A DNA stretch of 29,746 nucleotides, taken from IMG/VR virus record IMGVR_UViG_3300042556_001864, positions 1-29,746 of that record; one strand, 5' to 3'. Each line of letters starts with the position of its first letter. The stretch's first letter is position 1. The translations under genes were made by a program, and so were the position numbers. This document shows positions 15,139-21,806 of this stretch, piece after piece. The DNA comes from a virus. The notes beneath the pieces are model-generated. The model was not told the DNA's origin. It worked only from the letters and a program-made list of their open reading frames with translations, and searched no databases.

Positions 15139-15462
15139 ATGAGAACTTCAATCAAGACCATGGTCAAGACCAAGAGCACTTCAGGCCAGCATCATGCGTC
15201 CCTGACTTTCTGGACACGGGACGAACAGGGCAACCTGCGAGGGATCTGGGTGTCGGGGAGCACATTCTCATCTGGAGACTCGATCCTCGGGATTCGGATG
15301 ACTGGAAATCAGGAAGTTTCCAGCGAAATCTTCAAGAGCCTTGACAATGCTGTCGAGTTCCCTACAATGCACGGGAAGGTCAAGGCCCGGATCTGCAAGA
15401 ACCGGATTTTCGTGAAAATCCCTGACGGGGTTGTGATGGATCACGAGCATCTGCCAGTATAA
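15139..15462 (+). CDS. hypothetical protein
   Basis: 107 aa from the ATG at 15139 with AGGA upstream; an in-frame TTG (15130) overlaps that ribosome site. Beta-rich with a Lys/Thr-rich N-terminus (MRTSIKTMVKTKSTSGQHHA) and a strand-rich end (KVKARICKNRIFVKIPDG). No family recognised. Its stop codon overlaps the 5' arm of the leader stem of the next gene. Confidence 0.65.
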   Translation: MRTSIKTMVKTKSTSGQHHASLTFWTRDEQGNLRGIWVSGSTFSSGDSILGIRMTGNQEVSSEIFKSLDNAVEFPTMHGKVKARICKNRIFVKIPDGVVMDHEHLPV

Positions 15463-15558
15463 TCCCGCTCGGGATGACGAAAAACGACTTTTCCAAAAAC
15501 ATTGGCTTTATTAACCACCCGGTCGGGCCTTGTCCCGATCGGGATTCCGGAGGAATCC
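15461..15558 (+). promoter_or_regulatory. leader with mutually exclusive stems that hide or free a Shine-Dalgarno site
   Basis: GGATTCC-GGA-GGAATCC (15542-15558) is a perfect 7-bp hairpin ending one base before the ATG at 15559, with the GGAGG ribosome site in its loop and 3' arm. Its 5' arm overlaps TCCCGATCGGGATT (15533-15546), which is complementary (one mismatch) to AATCCCGCTCGGGA at 15461-15474. Forming the long-range stem would release the ribosome site, so this looks like an RNA switch or thermosensor. Trigger unknown. Confidence 0.6.
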
Positions 15559-15762
15559 ATGAGACGTTTTGAGATTATGGCAACAACGGAACGAGACGGG
15601 GAACAGGTTTTCCTCCCAGCGTTTTACATCGACGCGGAGAATGCTTTAGAGGCTCGTAGGCTTGCGAGGAACGTAGTGGGGGGTAGAGAGACCGCCCTAG
15701 CTGTAATCGCCGAGGGTGCCCTAGAGGGTAGTGTGGCAAGCAACAGGACGTGGGGCCGGTAA
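15559..15762 (+). CDS. hypothetical protein
   Basis: 67 aa from the ATG at 15559 (GGAGG six bases upstream, inside a hairpin). Sequence: MRRFEIMATTERDGEQVFLP, then a helix AENALEARRLARNVVG. Strand-then-helix layout typical of the small proteins here. Its TAA stop is embedded in a variant of the 13-mer site (15757-15769). Confidence 0.65.
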   Translation: MRRFEIMATTERDGEQVFLPAFYIDAENALEARRLARNVVGGRETALAVIAEGALEGSVASNRTWGR

Positions 15763-15769
15763 AAGAGGA
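15757..15769 (+). promoter_or_regulatory. 13-mer site, variant copy
   Basis: CGGTAAAAGAGGA: one base off CRGTAAAAGAGAA. It overlaps the stop codon at 15760-15762 and precedes double-hairpin element copy 5. Confidence 0.5.
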
Positions 15770-15778
15770 ATAGGGGGT

Positions 15779-15829
15779 GGGGTGACAGGCCCCTTTCTTT
15801 CCGTTCTACCCGGCAGGCGTGGCGGGTAG
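15779..15829 (+). repeat. composite double-hairpin element, copy 5
   Basis: GGGG...CCCC (15779-15793), linker TTTCTTTCCGTT, second hairpin CTACCC/GGGTAG (15806-15829), loop GGCAGGCGTGGC. Almost identical to copy 6. Confidence 0.85.
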
Positions 15830-15854
15830 CAAACAATACAACAAAGGGATAGAC

Positions 15855-16133
15855 ATGACGGCCACAGTATACAAAAAAGATGCAGAAGTAGCGAAAGTAG
15901 AACGAGACAGCCTTTGGGGTATGATTCATGCCCTTAAGGGTCTTATCCCTGATGAGCTATACACACAGCTTCAGACATCGATGTCAGATGTCGATCAAGC
16001 GTGCGTCCCAAAAGTTCCGATCTGGCGAGGATATACCCAGATTGGAGTCGGCCTCAGTAAATCACAAAAGGCTATTGCCTGTGACCAGATGAGTGCCATC
16101 ATCAAACAAATCAAAGCTTTAAAAGCATGGTAG
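15855..16133 (+). CDS. hypothetical helical protein
   Basis: 92 aa from the ATG at 15855 (AAAGGGATAGAC upstream). A GTG at 15819 is in frame but lies in the hairpin loop and is rejected. Mainly helical, with SLWGMIHALKGLIPDELYTQ in the middle and a Lys-rich end. No family recognised. Confidence 0.65.
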   Translation: MTATVYKKDAEVAKVERDSLWGMIHALKGLIPDELYTQLQTSMSDVDQACVPKVPIWRGYTQIGVGLSKSQKAIACDQMSAIIKQIKALKAW

Positions 16134-16135
16134 GA

Positions 16136-16164
16136 TTGACAGGTTAAAGTCTCTCTGATATAAT
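16136..16164 (+). promoter_or_regulatory. sigma-70-type promoter
   Basis: TTGACA (16136-16141), 17-base spacer, TATAAT (16159-16164): the best match to consensus in this region. It begins three bases after a stop codon and reads into a tiny ORF and element copy 6. Confidence 0.8.
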
Positions 16165-16181
16165 CCCTCATAAGGAGAATG

Positions 16182-16217
16182 ATGATGTCGTGGAAATATG
16201 TTCGATTTCGCGAATAA
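16182..16217 (+). CDS. 11-codon leader-type ORF
   Basis: MMSWKYVRFRE from the ATG at 16182, with AAGGAG eight bases upstream and a strong promoter immediately before. It may be a leader peptide, or the remnant of a gene removed from this slot. Few residues, so low confidence that a stable product exists. Confidence 0.35.
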   Translation: MMSWKYVRFRE

Positions 16218-16236
16218 TAAAAACGTGAGAATCGAG

Positions 16237-16249
16237 CAGTAAAAGAGAA
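16237..16249 (+). promoter_or_regulatory. 13-mer site, exact copy
   Basis: CAGTAAAAGAGAA between the 11-codon ORF and element copy 6, about 70 bases downstream of the promoter at 16136-16164. Confidence 0.7.
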
Positions 16250-16259
16250 GTTGAAACAC

Positions 16260-16310
16260 GGGCCGAAAGGCCCCTTTCTTTCCGTTCTACCCGGCAGGCG
16301 TGGCGGGTAG
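16260..16310 (+). repeat. composite double-hairpin element, copy 6
   Basis: GGGCC-GAAA-GGCCC (16260-16273), linker CTTTCTTTCCGTT, second hairpin CTACCC/GGGTAG (16287-16310), loop GGCAGGCGTGGC. Confidence 0.88.
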
Positions 16311-16338
16311 CAAACAATACGACATACGGAGAAACGAA

Positions 16339-16572
16339 GTGATCAACACTATTGAATGCTGGGCTGAGATCTGCATGCAAGACATTGCTGAAAACTGTGA
16401 ATTCTGTAAGGTTGTTTGTATCAACCCCTCGACAAACCGGAAGGAATCACATATAATGGTTCCAAGTGAGAAGGTTATCGAGGGAATCAAGAATGGTGGT
16501 CTCAAGGTGAACAACGGAGAACGGTATATTCTGGTGTCGGTCGATCCCGACAACATTGATAGGCTCTGGTAG
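16339..16572 (+). CDS. hypothetical Cys-rich small protein
   Basis: 77 aa from GTG at 16339 (GGAGAAACGAA upstream); a GTG at 16300 lies in the hairpin and is rejected. N-terminal half has five cysteines (CWAEICMQDIAENCEFCKVV and one more just after), the rest is beta-rich. Metal binding is possible but the spacing matches no finger I know. Ends just before a tRNA-like element. Confidence 0.6.
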   Translation: MINTIECWAEICMQDIAENCEFCKVVCINPSTNRKESHIMVPSEKVIEGIKNGGLKVNNGERYILVSVDPDNIDRLW

Positions 16573-16576
16573 TCTT

Positions 16577-16652
16577 GAGCAAACTTACCTAGCGGTCCAA
16601 CAGGGCTGACGTGCAGGGTTTGGTTTAGTGGTTCGATTCCACAGTTTGCTCC
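16577..16652 (+). tRNA. tRNA-like element with unclear anticodon arm
   Basis: Acceptor AGCAAAC (16578-16584)/GTTTGCT (16644-16650), extended by G577-C651 (the G-1:C73 pair is a tRNA-His hallmark). D-arm CCT/AGG with G18G19 in the loop (16588-16604). T-arm GTGG-TTCGATT-CCAC (16628-16642) is canonical. The anticodon arm folds poorly: the best fit (16606-16622) has a 7-base loop with T33 and GCA, and one mismatch. It is a degenerate or unusual tRNA. Confidence 0.45.
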
Positions 16653-16998
16653 TCTTGCAAGACGGTTTATGATCTTTTGGAAGGTGTGACTTGCACCGTA
16701 AGCAAAAACATCCTTATCCGGTTTATGGCTCCACTTCAGAAGCAAGAGATTTTCCTCAAAAAGTATTGGTAGTCTCGTCAATAGGTTCGCAACTCAACTG
16801 ACGTTAACTTTGAGTGTGCCGTAGAATGGTTTGATTCAGCAGGTTCGTGTCCTCAACGCAGTAGGAAAGAAGAACCGCCAGCGAGGAAACTCTTAAAGTG
16901 TCACGCCCTAACGGTGTAAGCCGATTCCTCCAGAAATTGGAGTGGGCCTAGGGGGAAACCTGTGAACACACTGAACGCCATCATCTTAAGGAGTGTAC
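16652..16998 (+). other. gene-free stretch with long-range pairings
   Basis: About 350 bases with no credible gene. CTCTTGC (16652-16658) is exactly complementary to GCAAGAG (16742-16748). ACTCAA...TTGAGT forms a hairpin near 16792-16814. CTCCA-GAAAT-TGGAG (16928-16942) is a further hairpin. The string CGGTTTATG occurs twice (near 16664 and 16719). It directly follows the tRNA-like element, so it may hold further divergent tRNA-like or structured RNAs, but none can be folded convincingly by eye. Confidence 0.4.
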
Positions 16999-16999
16999 C

Positions 17000-17323
17000 A
17001 TGATTAGCGAAAAACGAGATACAAGCACGATTTTCAAACTATCGAGCGAAGTATTCACAACGGTGATTGATGTTCCTGTGACTTTTGTAATTGACACAGC
17101 GGACGACTTCCATTGTCGTGTCCATCCGATGGACTGGATGAAATATGTTTCCAGTATATCGGACGACGGGGAATCCGTTTACTCGGAATGCACAATCGAG
17201 GAATTCTGTAAAAAAGAAAAGATCAGCATCTATCGACTTTGCGACGGAATCGCTGATCAGTCTGCATCTCTGGTTTGGGAAATTCTCTGTCGGCCTAGAC
17301 ATGGCGGAATGCTAAACGGTTGA
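17000..17323 (+). CDS. hypothetical protein
   Basis: 107 aa. ATG at 17000 follows TTAAGGAGTGTACC. Mixed alpha/beta, acidic (TADDFHCRVHPMDWMKYVSS, then ISDDGESVYSECTIEEFCKK). No family recognised. First gene after the RNA-rich gap. Confidence 0.7.
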   Translation: MISEKRDTSTIFKLSSEVFTTVIDVPVTFVIDTADDFHCRVHPMDWMKYVSSISDDGESVYSECTIEEFCKKEKISIYRLCDGIADQSASLVWEILCRPRHGGMLNG

Positions 17324-17341
17324 AACACGGGGGTGGGGACT

Positions 17342-17393
17342 GGGGCCGAAAGGCCCCTTTCTTTCCGTTCTCACCGGCAGGCGTGGCGGTGAG
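17342..17393 (+). repeat. composite double-hairpin element, copy 7
   Basis: GGGGCC-GAAA-GGCCCC (17342-17357), linker TTTCTTTCCGTT, second hairpin CTCACC/GGTGAG (17370-17393), loop GGCAGGCGTGGC. The clearest copy. Confidence 0.9.
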
Positions 17394-17427
17394 CACTTAA
17401 GCGACACATTCAAGCACACGAGGGACT

Positions 17428-17574
17428 ATGAACTCACTATCTCAAGAACAGTTGATGATTGTTATTCGTGCTCTGTCTCTGTACATGATTGATCAGGTAC
17501 AGAATGGTGATTTGGATAATTCAGAGAAAACGGCCAAATTGATTCACGAAGCGGCCCACAACATTAAGGGGTAA
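17428..17574 (+). CDS. hypothetical small helical protein
   Basis: 48 aa: MNSLSQEQLMIVIRALSLYM then IDQVQNGDLDNSEKTAKLIH and a short end. ATG follows GAGGGACT. Two amphipathic helices. It lies four bases upstream of the next gene in a run of co-directional genes. Confidence 0.6.
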   Translation: MNSLSQEQLMIVIRALSLYMIDQVQNGDLDNSEKTAKLIHEAAHNIKG

Positions 17575-17577
17575 GAT

Positions 17578-17844
17578 ATGAACGTTCGTCAAGCTGTTGC
17601 GAAAATCCGAGAACAAGAAAGCAAAACGGGAGTCAAAGAGGTTTTGCTGATTGATTCGGGTTTTGTCGGCAGGGCTGAAAAGGCCTATCGTAGAAACCTG
17701 CAAGATCCCGGAGATTGTGCAGTAGATGAATTCCTACTTCTGGGACTTTCGATCGCTGAAGCCGACATTGGACAGGGAACTGGTTGGATTCCCGAAGTCC
17801 AGAAAATCGGCGTCAGATATGCCGAAATCCTAGAGAAAGCCTAG
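17578..17844 (+). CDS. hypothetical protein
   Basis: 88 aa. AAGGGG from the preceding gene's end serves as ribosome site. Helical N-terminus (MNVRQAVAKIREQESKTGVK) and a Leu/Gly-rich strand-helix part (DEFLLLGLSIAEADIGQGTG). No family recognised. Confidence 0.65.
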   Translation: MNVRQAVAKIREQESKTGVKEVLLIDSGFVGRAEKAYRRNLQDPGDCAVDEFLLLGLSIAEADIGQGTGWIPEVQKIGVRYAEILEKA

Positions 17845-17862
17845 GCAGAAAGAAGTTCTGCC

Positions 17863-18024
17863 ATGGAAGCAACAATTAAAGAACTCTGGCAAGAATACAC
17901 CCGGAAGTACCTTGCTAAATTCGGAGAGTTCCCTAGAATACGCATCACAAGTCGTGACGCTTTAATCCTTGCAATTCTTGAATTGGAAAACCCCTACGAT
18001 GAGCCAGACTATGACTTTGATTGA
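17863..18024 (+). CDS. hypothetical small protein
   Basis: 53 aa: MEATIKELWQEYTRKYLAKF ... ending in an acidic tail (NPYDEPDYDFD). ATG 17863 follows AGAAAGAAG. Its 3' end overlaps the next gene by 26 bases in another frame, so the two are likely coupled. Confidence 0.6.
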   Translation: MEATIKELWQEYTRKYLAKFGEFPRIRITSRDALILAILELENPYDEPDYDFD

Positions 18025-18361
18025 GCAGATTGATTCCCTGAAGACTCCGGCCCGAGACCTATTGAAAGGTCTCTATGATGCTTGGAGCGAAGCTATTGAG
18101 ATTCCCAATTCTCTGCTGCCGCCTAGGCTGCATGGTCGCACTGGCCGAACGGCCAAAGACCTCCTTCACCCGAAGAAAACCGCCGCCGAGATCAAAAAGC
18201 AGGAAGCTGAAGACCGCGAGATTGAAAAGGAACTCCGGCTTGAAGCCTATTGTGCGGACACTGACGCACAACGAGAGATCCGCTTCCACGAGGACGAGGA
18301 ACGCCTCTACCGTAATCAATTGGCTTTCGCCAATCTAATCGGGATCGAATTTGATGAATAG
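17999..18361 (+). CDS. hypothetical coiled-coil/charged protein
   Basis: 120 aa from the ATG at 17999; an in-frame ATG at 18011 is the alternative. Long charged helix (AAEIKKQEAEDREIEKELRL) flanked by TLIEQIDSLKTPARDLLKGL and an acidic C-terminus. Probably a dimerising helical protein. No family recognised. Confidence 0.65.
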   Translation: MSQTMTLIEQIDSLKTPARDLLKGLYDAWSEAIEIPNSLLPPRLHGRTGRTAKDLLHPKKTAAEIKKQEAEDREIEKELRLEAYCADTDAQREIRFHEDEERLYRNQLAFANLIGIEFDE

Positions 18362-18365
18362 CATA

Positions 18366-18437
18366 ATGGTCTGGATAGTTGTTGTTATCATCTGTATGAT
18401 TTCAACATGCTTAGTGTTAGACAATGACAATTTCTAG
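18366..18437 (+). CDS. membrane microprotein
   Basis: 23 aa: MVWIVVVIICMISTCLVLDN then DNF. One hydrophobic helix and an acidic tail. No clear Shine-Dalgarno, but it starts five bases after the previous stop and resembles the other one-helix microproteins of the window. Low-moderate confidence. Confidence 0.4.
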   Translation: MVWIVVVIICMISTCLVLDNDNF

Positions 18438-18444
18438 GAAATGA

Positions 18445-18497
18445 GAGGGGTGACGAGCCCCTCCTTTGCTGTTTCACCCGGCAGGCGTGGCGGGTGA
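18445..18497 (+). repeat. composite double-hairpin element, copy 8
   Basis: GAGGGG-TGACGAG-CCCCTC (18445-18463), linker CTTTGCTGTT, second hairpin TCACCC/GGGTGA (18474-18497), loop GGCAGGCGTGGC. Followed by a promoter rather than directly by a gene. Confidence 0.85.
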
Positions 18498-18542
18498 CAC
18501 TTAGTGTTACTCTGGTGCTCCTCGGAAAGTTCTGTTTTGTGC

Positions 18543-18570
18543 TTGACAACGGAACGTTGTCTGGTACAAT
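18543..18570 (+). promoter_or_regulatory. sigma-70-type promoter with palindrome
   Basis: TTGACA (18543-18548), 16-base spacer, TACAAT (18565-18570). GACAACG-GAA-CGTTGTC (18545-18561), a perfect 7-bp palindrome, overlaps the -35 box. Drives the DUF932-like gene. Confidence 0.85.
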
Positions 18571-18624
18571 GTACCTGTCTGGTGGCAATTCGCCGCCTAA
18601 AACCCCTGTTTCTGGAGAATTGGT

Positions 18625-19500
18625 ATGACTACTTTGATTTCTGCTGCTGACGTTGTTCGCTCTACTTTCAACTTTACTGTTGACAAACTGCGTCTGGAAG
18701 GTCCGGACGGGTTTAAGACGCCCTATTACGGGCTTTTCAAGTCCGACGACAATTCCTGCCTGAATGCGGTGACGGCGAAGTATTCGCCGCACACCACTGA
18801 CGATGTTGTCGTTCTGGTTGAGGCCGCTCAGGCTGCTTTCGATGATGGTGTCAACGTCCAGTGCCATTGGCGAAACGGCCACTACGTGGTTATCGAGCCT
18901 ACTCGCGAGCACCGCAAAGCGGTTTACGGGACTGCCGACAACATCTTCCCACGCATGATCGTCTCGGCGGGGTATGATGATCGTCCGTTCCGTGCGTCTC
19001 TCGGTATGTTCCGAGATGCCTGCTTGAATCTTGCTCGCCTGAAGCAAGTGTCTGGAACCAGCGTTTCAATTCGTCACACTCAGTCGCTCCGGCCTCGCCT
19101 GAATGAACTGATCGACGTGTTCTCTGGCCTGAAAGAGGGCTGGAAGTCGGTGACTGAGACCGTCGCAGAAATGGAAGCGAGACAAGTCTCGCTTGTGAGT
19201 TTCCTCGATGCCGTCTACCCGCTCGCGTCTGATGCGACTCCGCGATCAGTCACGATTCACAAGAATCGTACCGAAGCGATTGTAAAGCGTGTAATGTCCG
19301 AATGCTATCGGACTGGCCGAACTTTCGGCGGGGACTTCATGGTCTCTCGGTTTATAGCGTACAACAGCGTTCAGGGGTATGTTCAGCACGTCCAGCGTGC
19401 GGGTAAGGGTGGCGATCGAATGTCCCGTATGGATCAGACCCTGATGGCCCTTGAGGACCCCGCAGTCGACCGTGCTGAGGCACTGGCGATTGCCGCCTAG
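18625..19500 (+). CDS. DUF932-like phage/plasmid protein
   Basis: 291 aa, ATG behind TCTGGAGAATTGGT. The order of features fits the DUF932 family: YYGLFKSDDNSCLNAVTAKY (the 'current version of the residue' strand), the block VVVLVEAAQAAFDDGVNV, then MFRDACLNLARLKQVSGTSV followed by IRHTQSLRPR, the family's conserved 'C-N ... R-H-T' region. DUF932 proteins are common on phages and plasmids; their function is unknown. It has its own promoter and GC-richer codon use than many neighbours. Confidence 0.65.
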   Translation: MTTLISAADVVRSTFNFTVDKLRLEGPDGFKTPYYGLFKSDDNSCLNAVTAKYSPHTTDDVVVLVEAAQAAFDDGVNVQCHWRNGHYVVIEPTREHRKAVYGTADNIFPRMIVSAGYDDRPFRASLGMFRDACLNLARLKQVSGTSVSIRHTQSLRPRLNELIDVFSGLKEGWKSVTETVAEMEARQVSLVSFLDAVYPLASDATPRSVTIHKNRTEAIVKRVMSECYRTGRTFGGDFMVSRFIAYNSVQGYVQHVQRAGKGGDRMSRMDQTLMALEDPAVDRAEALAIAA

Positions 19501-19529
19501 GGGGTAGGGTGGTGAGAGACCCGAGGGAG

Positions 19530-19581
19530 GGGGCTGAGAGGCCCCTTCCTTCCTGTTCCCACCGGCAGGCGTGGCGGTGGG
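19530..19581 (+). repeat. composite double-hairpin element, copy 9
   Basis: GGGGC-TGAGAG-GCCCC (19530-19545), linker TTCCTTCCTGTT, second hairpin CCCACC/GGTGGG (19558-19581), loop GGCAGGCGTGGC. The last copy with this loop class; followed by a promoter. Confidence 0.87.
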
Positions 19582-19617
19582 CAATCAAGCCAAATACCTG
19601 AGCCAAAAGAATCTCAC

Positions 19618-19645
19618 TTGACAAGCACAATTGTTGTGCTACAAT
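19618..19645 (+). promoter_or_regulatory. sigma-70-type promoter with palindromic spacer
   Basis: TTGACA (19618-19623), 16-base spacer, TACAAT (19640-19645). AGCACAA-TTG-TTGTGCT (19624-19640) fills the spacer exactly and ends on the first base of the -10 box. Drives the ATPase/peptidase gene at 19684. Confidence 0.88.
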
Positions 19646-19683
19646 GCGTGTGTCAGTTAAAAACCCCTAGTTGAGAGACAGTC

Positions 19684-20970
19684 ATGAAGTACGTTAAAAT
19701 CGTTAGCAAGTCCGTTACAACTCCGGAAGACATGTTCACTCTTGGTGTTAGCACCTCTCGTGGCAAGGCAGACAAAATTGGTCAGTTCGGATCGGGGACC
19801 TTACTCGGGACCCTTGCGTGGATGCGAGCCTATGGTACGTCCCCGATCTTCATGATCAATGGGAAGAAAGTAGTCTTTGAGACGAAAGAGATTCTCAAGT
19901 CTGACGGGGAACCCTTTAAGCAGGTTCTCATGTGTCATAGTCGCAAGAAAGCCCCACTCAACGTTGCGTTGGAATATGGTACGCTCGATTGGCCTACTGC
20001 CTGCCTCGGATTGCGAGAATGGATCTCTAACGCGATTGATGGTTCAAAGGAAGGAACCGATCCTAGTACTCTGATCACATTGACGAATAAGATTGAAGCG
20101 TCTGACGATGAGGTCGCGGTCTTCGTTCCCTATACCGATCTCGCGAAGGAATACTTCGACAACATCGGCAAATACTTCCTGCATTTCGTAGGGAAGCAGG
20201 AGAACAAAGTTGTCGAGAAAGACACTGTCTCGAAGTGCCGAATCTATCGGAAGGGTGTTTTCATTCGGGAACTCAAGGAAGATTCCCTGTTTGATTACAA
20301 CATGAACTTCGACATCAACGAGTGTCGCACGGGTAGCTCTGATTCCTTGCTCAATAGCATTGAGTACCATATCACCTACTACGAGCAGGATACGACAAAA
20401 CTCCGACAGATCCGAGATGCGGTTCTGGCAAATCTGGACTTAGTTGAGACCGGCAAAACATACCACTCTCTGAGTGATTCATTCACTGAAGTTTGGCGAG
20501 AACTCATTGGCAAGGTGGGATTGTGCCCGTCGAACTTCACGGTGGCAAACTGCACAGCCATCGCCCCGATCTGGCACAAATCTGTCATCAAGGCTGTTCC
20601 AGAATTGGATGGTCTGAAGGAAGTCTGCGAAGCAGAGATTAAGGGGTTTCTAATCTCGCCACCTAGTGAGGCAGTGCTGAAGCACTATCACAACATCTGC
20701 GAATTGATTGAGACGGTCGGACTTTCTGGTGGAATGAGTCGGCCAAAGCTGATTATGTACAACACAAAGGACAATTGCCATCCGGGATTCCTCGGGTTGT
20801 ACAGTACGGGCAAACAGGAAGTTATGCTCTGGGAAAAGAACAAGAAACTGAGCGAGACTATGGTGCATGAACTTGCTCACCACTACACTCGTGGGGCAGA
20901 TGACTACACTTCAGAGTTTGCCAAGTTTGGACATGATCTGGTTGCTGCGATTGTCAACCAACTGATGTGA
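19684..20970 (+). CDS. GHKL-like ATPase fused to a HExxH zinc peptidase
   Basis: 428 aa, ATG behind GAGAGACAGTC. N-terminal part: LGVSTSRGKADKIGQFGSG (residues 20-38) resembles the GHKL lid/G2 box (G33, G36, G38), and LREWISNAIDGSKEG (110-124; E112, N116, D119) resembles the N-box. The order G2-then-N is the reverse of normal HSP90/MORC/histidine-kinase domains, and no DxGxG box was found. The C-terminus has ETMVHELAHHYTRG with H395, E396, H399, the zincin motif; E411 or H417 could be the third ligand. The middle (~200-370) is unassigned. An ATP-gated protease acting on host proteins would fit but is inference. Confidence 0.65.
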   Translation: MKYVKIVSKSVTTPEDMFTLGVSTSRGKADKIGQFGSGTLLGTLAWMRAYGTSPIFMINGKKVVFETKEILKSDGEPFKQVLMCHSRKKAPLNVALEYGTLDWPTACLGLREWISNAIDGSKEGTDPSTLITLTNKIEASDDEVAVFVPYTDLAKEYFDNIGKYFLHFVGKQENKVVEKDTVSKCRIYRKGVFIRELKEDSLFDYNMNFDINECRTGSSDSLLNSIEYHITYYEQDTTKLRQIRDAVLANLDLVETGKTYHSLSDSFTEVWRELIGKVGLCPSNFTVANCTAIAPIWHKSVIKAVPELDGLKEVCEAEIKGFLISPPSEAVLKHYHNICELIETVGLSGGMSRPKLIMYNTKDNCHPGFLGLYSTGKQEVMLWEKNKKLSETMVHELAHHYTRGADDYTSEFAKFGHDLVAAIVNQLM

Positions 20971-21024
20971 GGCTAAAGCCTCGAATATGGTGGCTAGGGT
21001 TCAGGGGTGTCCCCTAGCCGCCCT

Positions 21025-21094
21025 GAGGGGTGGGGTCGAAAGGCCCTGCCCCTCCCCTTTCTTCCCGCTCGTCCCGGCCACTTGTGGCGGGACG
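21025..21094 (+). repeat. composite double-hairpin element, copy 10
   Basis: Extended first hairpin: GAGGGG/CCCCTC outside, GGGTC-GAAA-GGCCC inside (21025-21054). Linker CCCTTTCTTCCCGCT. Second hairpin CGTCCC/GGGACG (21070-21094) with the alternative apex GGCCACTTGTGGC, itself a CCAC-TT-GTGG stem. Confidence 0.87.
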
Positions 21095-21119
21095 CACTAC
21101 TCGACACACTGAGACAACC

Positions 21120-21290
21120 ATGTACGAAGTCAAGCCTATCAACTCTGTCTTTGGCATTGTCAACATCTATGGTGATTTTATCACCAATGAGAATGGCATC
21201 ATGATCTTTGAAACAGAGCTTGACGCCCAGACTTTCTGTGATAGAATTAACGTGTGCAGTGATGGTGGTATCATCACTAATTTCATCTAG
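21120..21290 (+). CDS. hypothetical small protein
   Basis: 56 aa: MYEVKPINSVFGIVNIYGDF then ITNENGIMIFETELDAQTFC. ATG at 21120 follows CTGAGACAACC; the longer frame from 21030 runs through the hairpin element and is rejected. Strand-rich start and a helix with ETELDAQTF. Possibly related to the 'GPF...E-A' family. No known function. Confidence 0.6.
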   Translation: MYEVKPINSVFGIVNIYGDFITNENGIMIFETELDAQTFCDRINVCSDGGIITNFI

Positions 21291-21299
21291 GACAAAGCC

Positions 21300-21584
21300 A
21301 TGTATCGTGCAGATTTTGAAGAATCAATCGATTTTGACCAAATCCTCCTGTTTGAGGTTAAAGAGACACGGTATCTCTACAGGTTTAGTCACTACGAGTG
21401 CTATCACTACTTCCGCAATGGAGTAGAAATTGCATACTTCATTCCATGCATGGATCGTGGGCTAGTGTTTGAAACTCCCAGAATCTGGCATGAATCTTTC
21501 AAATCTCATCCGAGTATGAGAGATCTTAATTACAGAAAGGATGATTGTGGACTGCAAACGACTACAGATTTACCGCCATCGTGA
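21300..21584 (+). CDS. hypothetical aromatic-rich protein
   Basis: 94 aa: MYRADFEESIDFDQILLFEV ... with many Tyr/Phe (RYLYRFSHYECYHYFRNGVE). ATG 21300 follows GGACAAAGCC. Overlaps the next ORF by 44 bases. No family recognised. Confidence 0.6.
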   Translation: MYRADFEESIDFDQILLFEVKETRYLYRFSHYECYHYFRNGVEIAYFIPCMDRGLVFETPRIWHESFKSHPSMRDLNYRKDDCGLQTTTDLPPS

Positions 21585-21744
21585 CATGATGGCAATTCAG
21601 GGGGAAGGATTCCCCACGATCTATCTGAACGCTGCCATGTGTCACATGTTGGCCAAGAACCTTCAGGATGGAGTCGTGAGTTTGCTCAGCGACAAGGAAT
21701 TCTCAAAGAGCAATTTTCCAGATACGACCTTGCAAGCGAACTAA
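21541..21744 (+). CDS. hypothetical protein, start uncertain
   Basis: 67 aa from the ATG at 21541; a GTG at 21547 is better spaced from AGAAAGG, and ATGs at 21586/21589 are further alternatives. Central part reads GFPTIYLNAAMCHMLAKNLQ. The 3' end overlaps the -35 region of the promoter at 21730. No family recognised. Confidence 0.5.
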   Translation: MIVDCKRLQIYRHRDMMAIQGEGFPTIYLNAAMCHMLAKNLQDGVVSLLSDKEFSKSNFPDTTLQAN

Positions 21745-21757
21745 AGTTCGCTATAAT
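21730..21757 (+). promoter_or_regulatory. sigma-70-type promoter with palindromic spacer
   Basis: TTGCAA (21730-21735), 16-base spacer, TATAAT (21752-21757). The whole spacer is GCGAACT-AA-AGTTCGC (21736-21751), a perfect palindrome. Drives the gene at 21807. Confidence 0.85.
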
Positions 21758-21806
21758 GGGCTCACAAATTCACCTGTTTCATTTTTAACCCCTAAGAGGC
21801 GAAGCC

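Noticed and set aside
15819-15854. GTG starts inside the hairpin loops (15819, also 16300 and the ATG at 13245)
   Set aside because: They come from the repeat sequence itself; each gene has a proper ribosome site and start codon further downstream.
18388-19047. 219-codon minus-strand ORF opposite the DUF932-like gene
   Set aside because: Antisense shadow; it also crosses the promoter and hairpin element and has no ribosome site.
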